A DNA stretch of 31,123 bases from JBDHWG01 sp046328525 (GTDB taxonomy: Bacteria > Chloroflexota > Anaerolineae > Epilineales > JAHCIE01), in contig JAXLWK010000019.1 of assembly GCA_046328525.1 (NCBI GenBank), forward strand, positions 1 through 31,123, given 5' to 3'. The notes below the pieces were generated by a model. It saw only the letters and a list, made by a program, of their open reading frames with translations, made no database searches and was not told where the DNA came from. The translations under genes were made by a program, and so were the position numbers. Positions 14,577 to 22,600 of this stretch are shown here, piece after piece (position 1 is the first letter of the stretch; the number at the start of each line of letters is the position of its first letter).

Positions 14577-15371
14577 ATGACGATCCTGGCTGCGGATGAG
14601 GAAATCCCCCTCCCCGACGCGAACACCTCCGTCGTCGTTCGCGTCGGCGACACCGTGCGCCGCGTGCCGGGCTATTGGACACCGGCGGTCCACACGCTGC
14701 TCCGCCACCTCAAGGCGGCCGGGTTTGAGGGCGCGCCGCGCGTCCTCGGCTTCGACGCGCGCGGCCGCGAGATGCTCACGTTCATCCCCGGCCAGACCAT
14801 CCCGCCATCGCTGACGGGCTACCGCTCCGACGCCACTCTGGCCGCCGTGGCCGCGCTCCTGCGCTGCTGCCACGACGCCACGGCCGAGTTCCGGCCGGCC
14901 GCGTCGGCCGCGTGGCGCGCCGGCGTGGGGGCGCCGGGCGTCATCGAGGTCATGTGCCACAACGACATTGCGCCGTGGAACACCATCGTGCGCGATGGCG
15001 AGCCGGTGGCGTTCATTGACTGGGACTTCGCCGCGCCGGGCCGCCGCATCTGGGACGTGGCCTACGCCCTGTGGCGCTTCGTGCCGCTGTACCCCGACGC
15101 GAGCTTCGGCTCGCTGGCAGAGCGGGCGCAGCGCATCCGCCTATTCTGCGACGCCTATGGGTTGGAGGACCGCCGCGGGCTACTGGCGGTCGTCGAGTGG
15201 CGGCAGGCGGTGCACTACAGCACACTGGCCGCCTGGGCGGAGTCGGGGCTGCCGGCGTTCGAGCGGCTGTGGCGCGAGGGCCACGGGGAGGCGATGCTGC
15301 GCGACCTCACGTGGCTGCGCACGCACCGTGTTGAGCTTGAACGGCTCATAGGGGGGGCAAGGGGCGCATGA
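14577..15371 (+). CDS. Aminoglycoside-phosphotransferase-fold kinase
   Basis: This 264-residue protein belongs to the APH/choline-kinase-like superfamily. The catalytic loop reads CHNDIAPWN (H128, D130, N135) and the metal-binding motif IDWDFAAPG (D148, D150), followed by the usual RRIWDVAY. The N-terminal lobe is short but contains the EMLTFIPG hinge-like region. The family phosphorylates antibiotics, choline, homoserine or other small hydroxyl compounds, and nothing here points to drug resistance specifically. It follows the hydrolase after five bases, suggesting an operon and perhaps a joint catabolic or detoxifying role (inference). Start at ATG 14577; no strong ribosome-binding site is visible, consistent with coupling. 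Confidence 0.83.
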   Translation: MTILAADEEIPLPDANTSVVVRVGDTVRRVPGYWTPAVHTLLRHLKAAGFEGAPRVLGFDARGREMLTFIPGQTIPPSLTGYRSDATLAAVAALLRCCHDATAEFRPAASAAWRAGVGAPGVIEVMCHNDIAPWNTIVRDGEPVAFIDWDFAAPGRRIWDVAYALWRFVPLYPDASFGSLAERAQRIRLFCDAYGLEDRRGLLAVVEWRQAVHYSTLAAWAESGLPAFERLWREGHGEAMLRDLTWLRTHRVELERLIGGARGA

Positions 15372-15403
15372 GCGAATTGCTGATCGCGTGGCAAGCGCAG
15401 GCG

Positions 15404-15432
15404 TTGACATCGCTCCCGCGCCGGCCTATAAT
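15404..15432 (+). promoter_or_regulatory. Perfect consensus sigma70 promoter
   Basis: TTGACA (15404-15409), exactly 17 bases, TATAAT (15427-15432): both hexamers match the consensus fully. The predicted start near 15439 gives about 25 bases of leader before the ATG at 15464. It is the strongest-looking promoter in the window. Confidence 0.8.
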
Positions 15433-15463
15433 CGGACCATAGGTAGCACCGCCAGAACAAGGT

Positions 15464-15799
15464 ATGACGATGACTGGTAGCAAACTTTTCCCCCTTCCGT
15501 GGCGCGAGCTTCTCAGCGCCCTGAGCATCCCCCTGGCGCGTGGCGGCCGCGGCCCCAGCCCTGAGCCGGTGCTGGTGTACACCGCAGCGCATCAGTTCGA
15601 GGCCGATGTTGTCGCCGGCAAGCTCCGGGTCGAGGGTATCCCGTCGTGGCAGCGGCGCGAGACCCTCGGCGCGGCGTATGGCCTGTTCATCGGCCCGCTG
15701 GCCCGCGTGGACATCCTCGTGCCGGCGCCCCTCGCCGACCGCGCCCGCCAGGTTCTCGCCGATGTCGAAGACGACGGTGACGACGACGACGAGAGCTAA
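15464..15799 (+). CDS. DUF2007-type putative signal-transducing protein
   Basis: This small 111-residue protein contains one DUF2007-like domain (about 35-100), recognised from VYTAAHQFEADVVAGKLRVE, then GIPSWQRRETLGAAYGL and RVDILVPAPLADRARQVLADV. Such domains are annotated as putative signal-transducing or GlnB-like; their biochemical role is not established. A very acidic tail (VEDDGDDDDES) follows. The N-terminal 30 residues look like a short amphipathic lead. ATG 15464 or the in-frame ATG 15470 could be the start; only a weak AAGG precedes them. The consensus promoter upstream suggests high expression. Confidence 0.78.
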   Translation: MTMTGSKLFPLPWRELLSALSIPLARGGRGPSPEPVLVYTAAHQFEADVVAGKLRVEGIPSWQRRETLGAAYGLFIGPLARVDILVPAPLADRARQVLADVEDDGDDDDES

Positions 15800-15815
15800 T
15801 CCGCCCCGCATGACC

Positions 15816-15845
15816 TTGCACTGTCTTGCCCCCTTCGTGTATACT
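15816..15845 (+). promoter_or_regulatory. Promoter of dnaN
   Basis: TTGCAC (15816-15821), 18-nt spacer, TATACT (15840-15845). The predicted start near 15852 leaves a leader of about 58 bases before the dnaN ATG. No DnaA boxes or AT-rich origin features are nearby. Confidence 0.55.
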
Positions 15846-15909
15846 TAGCCCATCCACCGGCTATTTGTTGTAGTATAAAACAGGGCCTGCGCGGCCCTGG
15901 AGGTTGACC

Positions 15910-17043
15910 ATGCGCGTTACCTGCAAGCAAGAGCACCTCGCCCGCGGTCTCGACATCGTGAGCCGGGCCGTCCCATCTCGCAGCACCCTGCCCATCCTCT
16001 CGAACGTCCTGATTGCCACGGACAACGGTCGGCTCAAGCTCTCCGCCACCAACCTGGAAATCGGCATCAACTGCTGGATTGGCGCGCGGGTGGATGAAGA
16101 GGGAGCGACGACGGTGCCGGCGCGGCTGCTGACCGACCTGGTCAAGTCGCTGCCCCCCGACCAGGTCGCGCTGGACTACACCGAGCGCAACAAGACGCTC
16201 AACCTGAAGTGCTTGCGGGACGAGGCCCACATCAAGGGCATAGACGCCGCCGACTTCCCCGCCGTGCCGACCGTGGACGACGATGCCGGCATGGAGTTCG
16301 CGCCGGAGACGCTGCGCCAGATGATCAACCAGGTCACGTTTGCCGCGGCGGTGGACGAGTCGCGCCCCATTCTGACCGGCGTCGCGGCGCGTTTCGAGCC
16401 GAGCAAGCTCACCTTCGCCGCGACCGACGGCTTCCGCCTCTCCGTCCGCGCGGCGACCCTGGAAGCGGGGGCGGTGCAGCCGCTCAACGTCATCATCCCC
16501 GCCCGCGCCCTGGCCGAGCTGGCGCGCGTCGCCGGCGACCAGAGCGAGCCAATCGGCGTCCACATCGCCCGCAACCGCAACCAGGTGCTGTTCCACCTGC
16601 AGAGCGTGGACCTGGTCAGCCAGCTCATTGACGGCAACTTCCCCGACTACAACACCATCATCCCCAAGTCCTCCAACACCCACGTGACCCTGGACACGCG
16701 CGCGTTCCTGGCCGCGGCCAAGCGCGCCGCGCTGTTCGCCCGCGACGGCGCCAACATCGTGCGCATCAAGGTCGAGCCGGGCGCGGCCGGCGAGTTGGGC
16801 CAGGTCAGCGTCAGCGCCGTGTCCACGGAGTACGGCGACAACGTCTCGCAGCTGGATGCGTCCGTCGAAGGTCAGGCGACCGAGATCGCCTTCAACGCCA
16901 AGTATCTGCAGGACGCGCTCGGCGTGATCGAGACGCAGCAGGTCAATCTCGACCTCGGCACGCCGTCCAGCCCCGGCGTGTTCAAGCCCGTGGGGGGTGG
17001 GGAGTTCACCCACATCGTCATGCCGATGCACATCACGCGCTGA
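15910..17043 (+). CDS. dnaN: DNA polymerase III beta subunit (sliding clamp)
   Basis: The beta clamp forms a dimeric ring around DNA and tethers the replicative polymerase and repair factors. This 377-residue protein has the normal length and begins with the typical MRVTCKQEHLARGLDIVSRAV, followed by SRSTLPILSNVLI. Three repeated clamp domains are expected at about 1-125, 126-250 and 251-377, and the C-terminus ends in the family-typical VMPMHITR. GGAGG (15899-15903) sits six bases before ATG 15910; the in-frame TTG at 15904 is rejected on that ground. dnaA, recF and gyrB are not next to it, so dnaN is detached from the classical origin cluster here. Confidence 0.96.
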   Translation: MRVTCKQEHLARGLDIVSRAVPSRSTLPILSNVLIATDNGRLKLSATNLEIGINCWIGARVDEEGATTVPARLLTDLVKSLPPDQVALDYTERNKTLNLKCLRDEAHIKGIDAADFPAVPTVDDDAGMEFAPETLRQMINQVTFAAAVDESRPILTGVAARFEPSKLTFAATDGFRLSVRAATLEAGAVQPLNVIIPARALAELARVAGDQSEPIGVHIARNRNQVLFHLQSVDLVSQLIDGNFPDYNTIIPKSSNTHVTLDTRAFLAAAKRAALFARDGANIVRIKVEPGAAGELGQVSVSAVSTEYGDNVSQLDASVEGQATEIAFNAKYLQDALGVIETQQVNLDLGTPSSPGVFKPVGGGEFTHIVMPMHITR

Positions 17044-17072
17044 GACGGGGCGCTAACATAACGCCTATGAAC

Positions 17073-17101
17073 TTGACGGCACGGCTAGATTAGATTAGAA
17101 T
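17073..17101 (+). promoter_or_regulatory. Promoter of the infC-rpmI-rplT group
   Basis: TTGACG (17073-17078), 17-nt spacer, TAGAAT (17096-17101). The predicted start near 17108 leaves a leader of about 54 bases containing a GGCCGC/GCGGCC hairpin (about 17114-17136) before the infC ribosome-binding site. Confidence 0.6.
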
Positions 17102-17161
17102 TAAAGGCCGTTGGCCGCGACCGCCGTGCGGCCGCTTGATATCCATGAAAGGTGAAGGTCT

Positions 17162-17770
17162 ATCAGCACGACAAGTCAGCGGATTAACGAGGAAATCCGC
17201 GCCAAAGAAGTTCGTTTGATTGATGATACCGGCAAGCAGCTCGGCATTTTCCCCGTCCGAGAAGCCATCCAGATGGCGCGGGACAAGGGCCTCGATCTTG
17301 TCGAAGTCGCGCCCAACGCCGTGCCGCCGGTATGCAAGATCCTCGACTACGGCAAGTATGCCTTCGAGCAGGCCAAGCGCGACCGCGACGCCCGAAAGAA
17401 GCAGAAGACGATCGAGGTCAAGACGCTGAGGCTGCGCCCCAAAACCTCCGACTACCACGAGGGGTTCAAGGTCAAGCAGGCGCGGCAGTGGCTCCTCGAT
17501 GGCGCGAAGGTCAAGGTGATGATCCAGTTCCGCGGGCGCGAGCTTGTCGTATCGGCCGAGCCGGCGCGCAAGCAGCTCGCCGAGGTCGCCCAGGCGCTCA
17601 GCGACATCGCCACGATCGAGACGATGCCGGACATCGAAGGCAAGACGATGCACATGCTCCTGACGCCGACGGCGCAGAAGCTGGCGAAGGAGACGCGCGA
17701 GCCGAAGGAAACACGCGAGCCGCGTGAGGCGAAGGAAGCGCGTGAGCCAAAAGAGGCAGCGCCCCGATAG
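17162..17770 (+). CDS. infC: Translation initiation factor IF-3, probable AUC start
   Basis: IF-3 binds the 30S subunit and rejects wrong initiator tRNAs and unusual start codons. The conserved N-terminus RINEEIRAKEVRLIDDTG is encoded from about 17180, yet the frame holds no ATG, GTG or TTG between the upstream TGA (17153-17155) and it. The first conventional codon is TTG 17216, which would delete the conserved segment. ATC 17162 has AAGGTG (17149-17154) seven bases upstream, so I start there (202 residues); ATT 17183 is an alternative. A non-standard start fits the known autoregulation of infC through AUU in E. coli. The N domain and C domain (VKVMIQFRGRE) are followed by a charged tail of KETREPKE-like repeats. 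Confidence 0.88.
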   Translation: MSTTSQRINEEIRAKEVRLIDDTGKQLGIFPVREAIQMARDKGLDLVEVAPNAVPPVCKILDYGKYAFEQAKRDRDARKKQKTIEVKTLRLRPKTSDYHEGFKVKQARQWLLDGAKVKVMIQFRGRELVVSAEPARKQLAEVAQALSDIATIETMPDIEGKTMHMLLTPTAQKLAKETREPKETREPREAKEAREPKEAAPR

Positions 17771-17910
17771 ACCGGCGTAAGAGCGGCCTGCGCCAATGCA
17801 TCTGACTGTGGATTATATCGCTTGCGATTATCACCCCGTTGCGGGTGTTATCCTTGTTCCCGCCGCCGGGCCGCGCGCCGCGTCGGGAGCGCGTGTGAGT
17901 GGAGGATCGA
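17771..17910 (+). other. Structured infC-rpmI spacer
   Basis: The 140-nt spacer contains ATCGC-TT-GCGAT (17817-17828), CACCC/GGGTG (17832-17836 with 17843-17847), and a longer GC-rich fold bounded by TCCCG (17858-17862) and CGGGA (17884-17888). No T-tract follows any stem. It may regulate rpmI translation, possibly through L20, but I do not recognise a known leader family. Confidence 0.4.
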
Positions 17911-18117
17911 GTGCCCAAGATTAAGACCCACAAGTGTACGCAGAAGCGCTTCAAGGTGACCGGCACCGGCAAGATTTTGCGCACCAAGATTGGCAAGAGC
18001 CACCTGCGCCGACAGAAGCCAGGGCGTGTCAAGAACCTGTTCGACACGTACATGGAAGTCGACTCGCCGGGCGCCAAGAAGCGCATTCGCCGCCTCGCCC
18101 CGTATCTCAAGGCCTGA
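17911..18117 (+). CDS. rpmI: Large ribosomal subunit protein bL35
   Basis: bL35 is a small basic protein of the 50S subunit. The 68-residue product matches the family throughout: PKIKTHKCTQKRFKVTGTGKI at the start, HLRRQKPGRVK in the middle and KKRIRRLAPYL near the end. The GTG at 17911 gives the standard beginning and has GGAGG (17901-17905) five bases upstream; the in-frame GTG at 17899 lies before that site and is rejected. It follows infC and precedes rplT, the conserved order. The 194-nt gap to rplT is unusually long. Confidence 0.96.
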   Translation: MPKIKTHKCTQKRFKVTGTGKILRTKIGKSHLRRQKPGRVKNLFDTYMEVDSPGAKKRIRRLAPYLKA

Positions 18118-18311
18118 TCGCGGAGAGTCCCTCACCGTGGGATGGCCGCCCCGCAGGCGGCCATCGGCTTGTAGCGAGGCCATCGTTCCATTGAAAGCAG
18201 CCGGGCCAGAGTCCCGGCGTCCCCCTTACATTCGACGGGGGTCAGGCTGTCAGGCGGGTCCGTGGACACCCGCCGACGCCACGCGCCGCCCAGAGCGGCC
18301 AGGAGGTCAAA
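18118..18311 (+). other. Hairpin-rich rpmI-rplT spacer, candidate regulatory RNA
   Basis: Consecutive stems fill most of this spacer: GATGGCCGCC/GGCGGCCATC (18141-18150 with 18156-18165, a perfect 10-bp stem), GCCGGG/CCCGGC (18200-18205 with 18213-18218), CCCCC/GGGGG (18221-18225 with 18237-18241) and GGCGGGT/ACCCGCC (18253-18259 with 18268-18274). The last ends about 25 bases before the rplT ribosome-binding site. No terminator-like T-run and no promoter are evident. Confidence 0.45.
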
Positions 18312-18680
18312 GTGCCACGAGTGAAAGGTGGGCCACACGCCCACTCTCGACACCGAAAAGTATTGACCGCGACCAAGGGCCAGTACGGCGGCCGCCATCG
18401 CCTCTACAAGACGGCGAATGAGGCGCTGCTGCACTCCCTGGATTACGCGACCCGCGACCGCAAGCGCAAGAAGCGCGACTTCCGCCGCCTGTGGATCCAG
18501 CGCATCAACGCCGGCGCGCGTCTCAGCGGCCTGAGCTATAGCCAGTTCATACACGGCCTTGCGATTTCGGGCATTACCCTGGATCGCAAGGTACTGGCCG
18601 ACCTTGCGATCACGGACCCCACCACCTTCGCGGGTCTGGTGGAGACGGCCAAGGGCGCCGTGCAGACAGCGAAAGCGTAA
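18312..18680 (+). CDS. rplT: Large ribosomal subunit protein bL20
   Basis: bL20 is an early assembly protein of the 50S subunit that binds 23S rRNA and, in other bacteria, represses its own operon. This 122-residue protein has the usual length and all conserved blocks: RVKGGPHAHSRHRKVL, GQYGGRHRLYKTANEALL, YATRDRKRKKRDFRRLWI and INAGARLSGLSYSQFI. The GTG start at 18312 is preceded by AGGAGG (18301-18306, within one base), five bases away. It is the last gene before a strong terminator. Confidence 0.97.
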   Translation: MPRVKGGPHAHSRHRKVLTATKGQYGGRHRLYKTANEALLHSLDYATRDRKRKKRDFRRLWIQRINAGARLSGLSYSQFIHGLAISGITLDRKVLADLAITDPTTFAGLVETAKGAVQTAKA

Positions 18681-18699
18681 CCCACGCGACACGACTCTC

Positions 18700-18731
18700 A
18701 GGGGCGCCCCTACAGGCGCCCCTTTTCGTTG
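18700..18731 (+). terminator. Rho-independent terminator after rplT
   Basis: AGGGGCGCC (18700-18708) pairs with GGCGCCCCT (18715-18723) across a six-base loop, and the stem runs into TTTTCGTTGTTT. It ends the infC-rpmI-rplT unit just 12 bases before the next start codon. Confidence 0.85.
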
Positions 18732-18742
18732 TTTGGAGGCTT

Positions 18743-19537
18743 ATGTTGACCTCCGTCCACAATCCACGCGTGCGCGCCGTGCGCGCCCTCCTCGACCGCC
18801 GCCGAACGCGGGAGGAGGAGCGCCGCTTCGTCGCCGAGGGCGTCCGCCTCATCGAAGCCGCGCTCGATGCTGGCGTGCGTCCCGAAGCCGCGTTCTACGT
18901 CGGCGACCTGTTGCAGAGCGAGCGCGGGCGGGCGCTGGTCGCGCGCCTGAACAAGGTGACGGAGACCATCGAGGTCAGCGCGGTGGTGATGGACGAGATG
19001 AGCGACACCGAGACGCCCCAGGGCGTCGTCGCCGTCCTGCCCTTCCTGAGCGTGGCCGCCCGTCGGCCGCCCGACGACCACGCGCCCCTCATCCTGGTGG
19101 TAGACGGCGTGCGCGATCCGGGCAACCTGGGAACGCTGCTGCGCAGCGCGGCGGCCGTGGGCGTGACCGAGGTACTGCTCGCGCCGGACACCGTGGACCT
19201 GTACAACCCCAAGGCCGTGCGGGCGGGCATGGGCGCCCACTTCCTCGTCGGCGCTGAGACGCTGCCGTGGGATGGCCTCAAGGCGCGGCTGACGGGAGTG
19301 GCGGTGCGCGTGGCGGCAGCGCGGGCGCAGCAGCCGTATGACGCGGTGGACTGGACGGTCGCCTCGGCGCTCATCGTCGGGGGGGAGGCCGAGGGCGCGA
19401 GCGAGGAGGGGCAGCGCATAGCGCGCGAGAGCGTGGCGATCCCGATGCACAGCGGCGTAGAGTCGCTGAACGCGGCGATGGCGGCGACGGTCATCCTGTT
19501 CGAGGCCCAGCGCCAGCGCCGCGCCCGCCCACACTGA
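18743..19537 (+). CDS. TrmH/SpoU-family RNA 2'-O-methyltransferase
   Basis: SPOUT enzymes of this group transfer a methyl group from S-adenosylmethionine to a ribose 2'-OH in rRNA or tRNA. The 264-residue product has an N-terminal substrate-binding domain (HNPRVRAVRALLDRRRTREEERRFVAEG, 5-32) and a C-terminal knotted domain. Three motifs are visible: VRDPGNLGTLLRSA (about 119-132), LIVGGEAEGAS (about 211-221) and IPMHSGVESLNAAMA (about 233-247). The first resembles RlmB/TsnR-like enzymes, but the target nucleotide is uncertain. GGAGG (18735-18739) lies only three bases before ATG 18743, so the adjacent TTG at 18746 could also serve. Confidence 0.9.
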   Translation: MLTSVHNPRVRAVRALLDRRRTREEERRFVAEGVRLIEAALDAGVRPEAAFYVGDLLQSERGRALVARLNKVTETIEVSAVVMDEMSDTETPQGVVAVLPFLSVAARRPPDDHAPLILVVDGVRDPGNLGTLLRSAAAVGVTEVLLAPDTVDLYNPKAVRAGMGAHFLVGAETLPWDGLKARLTGVAVRVAAARAQQPYDAVDWTVASALIVGGEAEGASEEGQRIARESVAIPMHSGVESLNAAMAATVILFEAQRQRRARPH

Positions 19538-19564
19538 CGCAGGTTAAGTCTTGCAGCAGATTTG

Positions 19565-19573
19565 TGCTATCAT
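19565..19573 (+). promoter_or_regulatory. Candidate extended -10 of ileS
   Basis: TGCTATCAT (hexamer TATCAT 19568-19573) is an extended -10 about 36 bases before the ileS ATG; a poor -35 (TTAAGT) can be placed 18 bases upstream. The gap after the previous gene is only 72 bases, too short for a T-box leader. Confidence 0.35.
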
Positions 19574-19609
19574 TACTGGACGGCGAATTTGGCCGGAGGA
19601 GTGCGAGGC

Positions 19610-22600
19610 ATGTTTCAGCCGGTTAGCCCCAAAGTAGATTTCCGAACGCTGGAGTTCGAGACCCAGGAGTTCTGGAAAAAGAACGACACCTTCAAGCGCA
19701 GCCTGGAGATTCGGAAAGACGCCCCCCGCTTCGTGGTGTACGAAGGCCCGCCCACGGCCAACGGCATGCCCCACTACGGCCACGTCCTGACGCGCGTGTT
19801 CAAAGACATCATCCCCCGCTACCAGACGATGAAGGGCAAGTACGTTCTGCGCAAAGGCGGCTGGGACACCCACGGGCTGCCGGTCGAGATTCAGGTCGAG
19901 AAGAGCCTGGGCCTGCGCAACAAGCAGGACGTGGAGGCGTTCGGCATCGCGCGCTTCAACGCCCTATGCCGCGAGAGCGTGTTCAACTACATCCGCGAGT
20001 GGATCGAGATGTCGGACCGCCTGGGCTTCTGGTTCGACCTGGAACACGCCTACATCACCCTCGACCCGGACTACATGGAGACGGTGTGGTGGATCCTGAA
20101 GAGTTTCTGGGATCGTGACCTGATCTACAAGGGCTTCAAGGTCGTCCCCTACTGCACGCGCTGCGGCACGGCCCTGTCCAGCCACGAGCTGGCCCTCGGC
20201 TACGCCGACGCCGTGGACCCCTCGGTCTACGTCCGCTTCGCGGTTCAGGACGAGCCGAACACCTTCTTCCTCGTCTGGACGACGACGCCCTGGACGCTGC
20301 CGGGCAACGTCGCGCTGGCCGTCGGCGAAGACCTGGATTATGTCACGGTACAGCAGGGCGACGAGCGGCTCATCCTGGCTGAGGCCCGGTTGAGCGAGGC
20401 GCTGGACGGCGACTACACGGTGCTGGAGCGCATGAAGGGCAAGGACCTGGTCGGCAAGCGCTACACGCCGCTGTTCACATTCCTGCCCGTGGACAAGGAT
20501 TACGCCTACGTCGTCGCCGGTGACTTCGTGAGCACCGAGGATGGCTCCGGCATCGTGCACATCGCGCCGGCGTTCGGCGCCGACGACCTGGAAGTCGGCA
20601 AGAAGTACGACCTGCCCGTCCTGATGACCATCAACGCCGAGGGACGCTTCCTCGACGCGGTTAAGCCGTGGGCCGGGCTGTGGGTCAAGGACGCTGACCC
20701 GCACATCGAGGGCGAGCTAAAGGGGCGCGGCCTGCTCTACAAGAGCGGGACGTTCACCCACACCTACCCGTTCTGCTGGCGCTGCGGCACGCCGCTCCTC
20801 TACTACGCCCGCGACACGTGGTACATCCGCACCACCCAGTTCAGGGATGAGCTTCTCGCCAACAATGAGAAGGTCAACTGGGTGCCGGAGCACATCCGCC
20901 GTGGGCGCTTCGGCGAGTGGCTGGCGAACAACGTAGACTGGGCGCTCAGCCGCGACCGCTTCTGGGGAACGCCGCTGCCGCTCTGGGAGTGCGACAGCCC
21001 GACGTGCGGCGAGCGGGTGTTCGTCGGCTCGCGGGCGCAGCTCGGCGAGCACGCCGGGCAGAACCTGGCGCGGCTGGACCTGCACCGCCCAGCGGTAGAC
21101 GAAGTCACCTGGCGCTGCGCGAAGTGCAGCCACGGCAAGATGCGCCGCATCCCGCAGGTCATTGACGTGTGGTTCGACTCGGGCGCGATGCCCTACGCCC
21201 AGTGGCACTACCCGTTCGAGAACAAAACGGTGTTCGAGGAGCAGTTCCCGGCCGACTACATCTGCGAGGCGATTGACCAGACGCGCGGCTGGTTCTACAC
21301 CCTGCACGCTGAAGGCACGCTTCTGTTCAACAGCCCGGCGTTCAAGAACTGCCTCGTGCTGGGCCACGTCCTGGCCGATGACGGCACGAAGCTGAGCAAG
21401 TCGAAGGGCAACTTCATCCCGCCCATCGAGATCATCAACAACTTCGGCGCGGACGCCACGCGCTGGTACTTCTTCAGCAAGCCCGCCTGGGCGCCGGGCC
21501 GTTTCGACGCGGACCAGGTCGGCGAGATCATCCGCAAGTTCATGCTGACGCTGTGGAACACGTACAGCTTCTTCGTGACCTACGCCAACCTTGACGGCTG
21601 GACGCCCCAGGGCCAGTCGCCGGACACCGCCGCGCTGAGCGATCTCGACCGCTGGCTGCTCGGCGAGCTGTACGAGCTTGTCGGCACCGTGGACGAGAGC
21701 CTGGCGACCTACCAGATCCACGTCGGTGCGCGCGCCCTGAGCGAGTTCGTAGACAGCCTCTCGAACTGGTACGTGCGCCGCTCGCGGCGGCGGTTCTGGA
21801 AGAGCGGCGCGGCCGACGCCGACAAGAATGCGGCGTATATCACCCTGTACACCGCCCTGACGACGCTGACCCAGATGCTCGCGCCGTACATGCCGTTCCT
21901 GGCTGAGGTCCTCTACCAGAACCTCGCGCGCTCGGCCGACGCGAACGCGCCCGAGTCGGTCCACCTGACCGACTGGCCGACGCTGCCGGCCGCCTGGCAG
22001 AACACCCCGATGGTGGAGGGCATGCGCCTCACCCAGCGCCTTGCCTCCGTCGGACACGCGGCGCGCAACAAGGCCGCCATCAAGGTGCGCCAGCCCCTCG
22101 GCGAGGCCATCGTGGCGGTGCGCACGCCAAGCGAGGCCGCCATCGTCGCCGCCCAGGCCGATCTACTCGCCGACGAGTGGAACGTGCAGAAGGTGAGCAC
22201 CAGCGGCGAGAGCGAGCTGGTGAACTATCGCGTCCGCGTCAACCCGGCCCGCCTCGGCCCCAAGTGGGGCAAGCGCCTGCCGGCCATCCGCCAGGCCGTC
22301 GAAGCGGCCGACGCGGGGACGCTGGCCCACAGCCTGCGCGCCGGCGAGCCGGTCACCGTCCAGGTGAACGGCGAGGCCATCGAGCTGCTGCCGGACGAGA
22401 TGAACGTCGAGGTCATGGAGCGCCCCGGCTACACCGCCGTCGAAGAGGGCGGCCTGGTCGTCGCCCTCGACACAACCCTGACCGACGAGCTGCGGCGGCT
22501 GGGCCTGAGCCGCGAGCTGGTGCGGCGCATCAATGCCATGCGCAAGGACGCGGGCTTCGAGATCGCCGACACCATTGACACCTACTACCAGACCGATCCT

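Noticed and set aside
17145..17219. A 24-codon ORF starting ATG 17145 and ending at the infC TTG, possibly a leader peptide
   Set aside because: It has no ribosome-binding site of its own, overlaps the infC Shine-Dalgarno region and codes nothing recognisable; the IF-3 frame explains the sequence.
19538..19609. T-box riboswitch before ileS
   Set aside because: The gap is only 72 bases and shows no T-box consensus or specifier stem.
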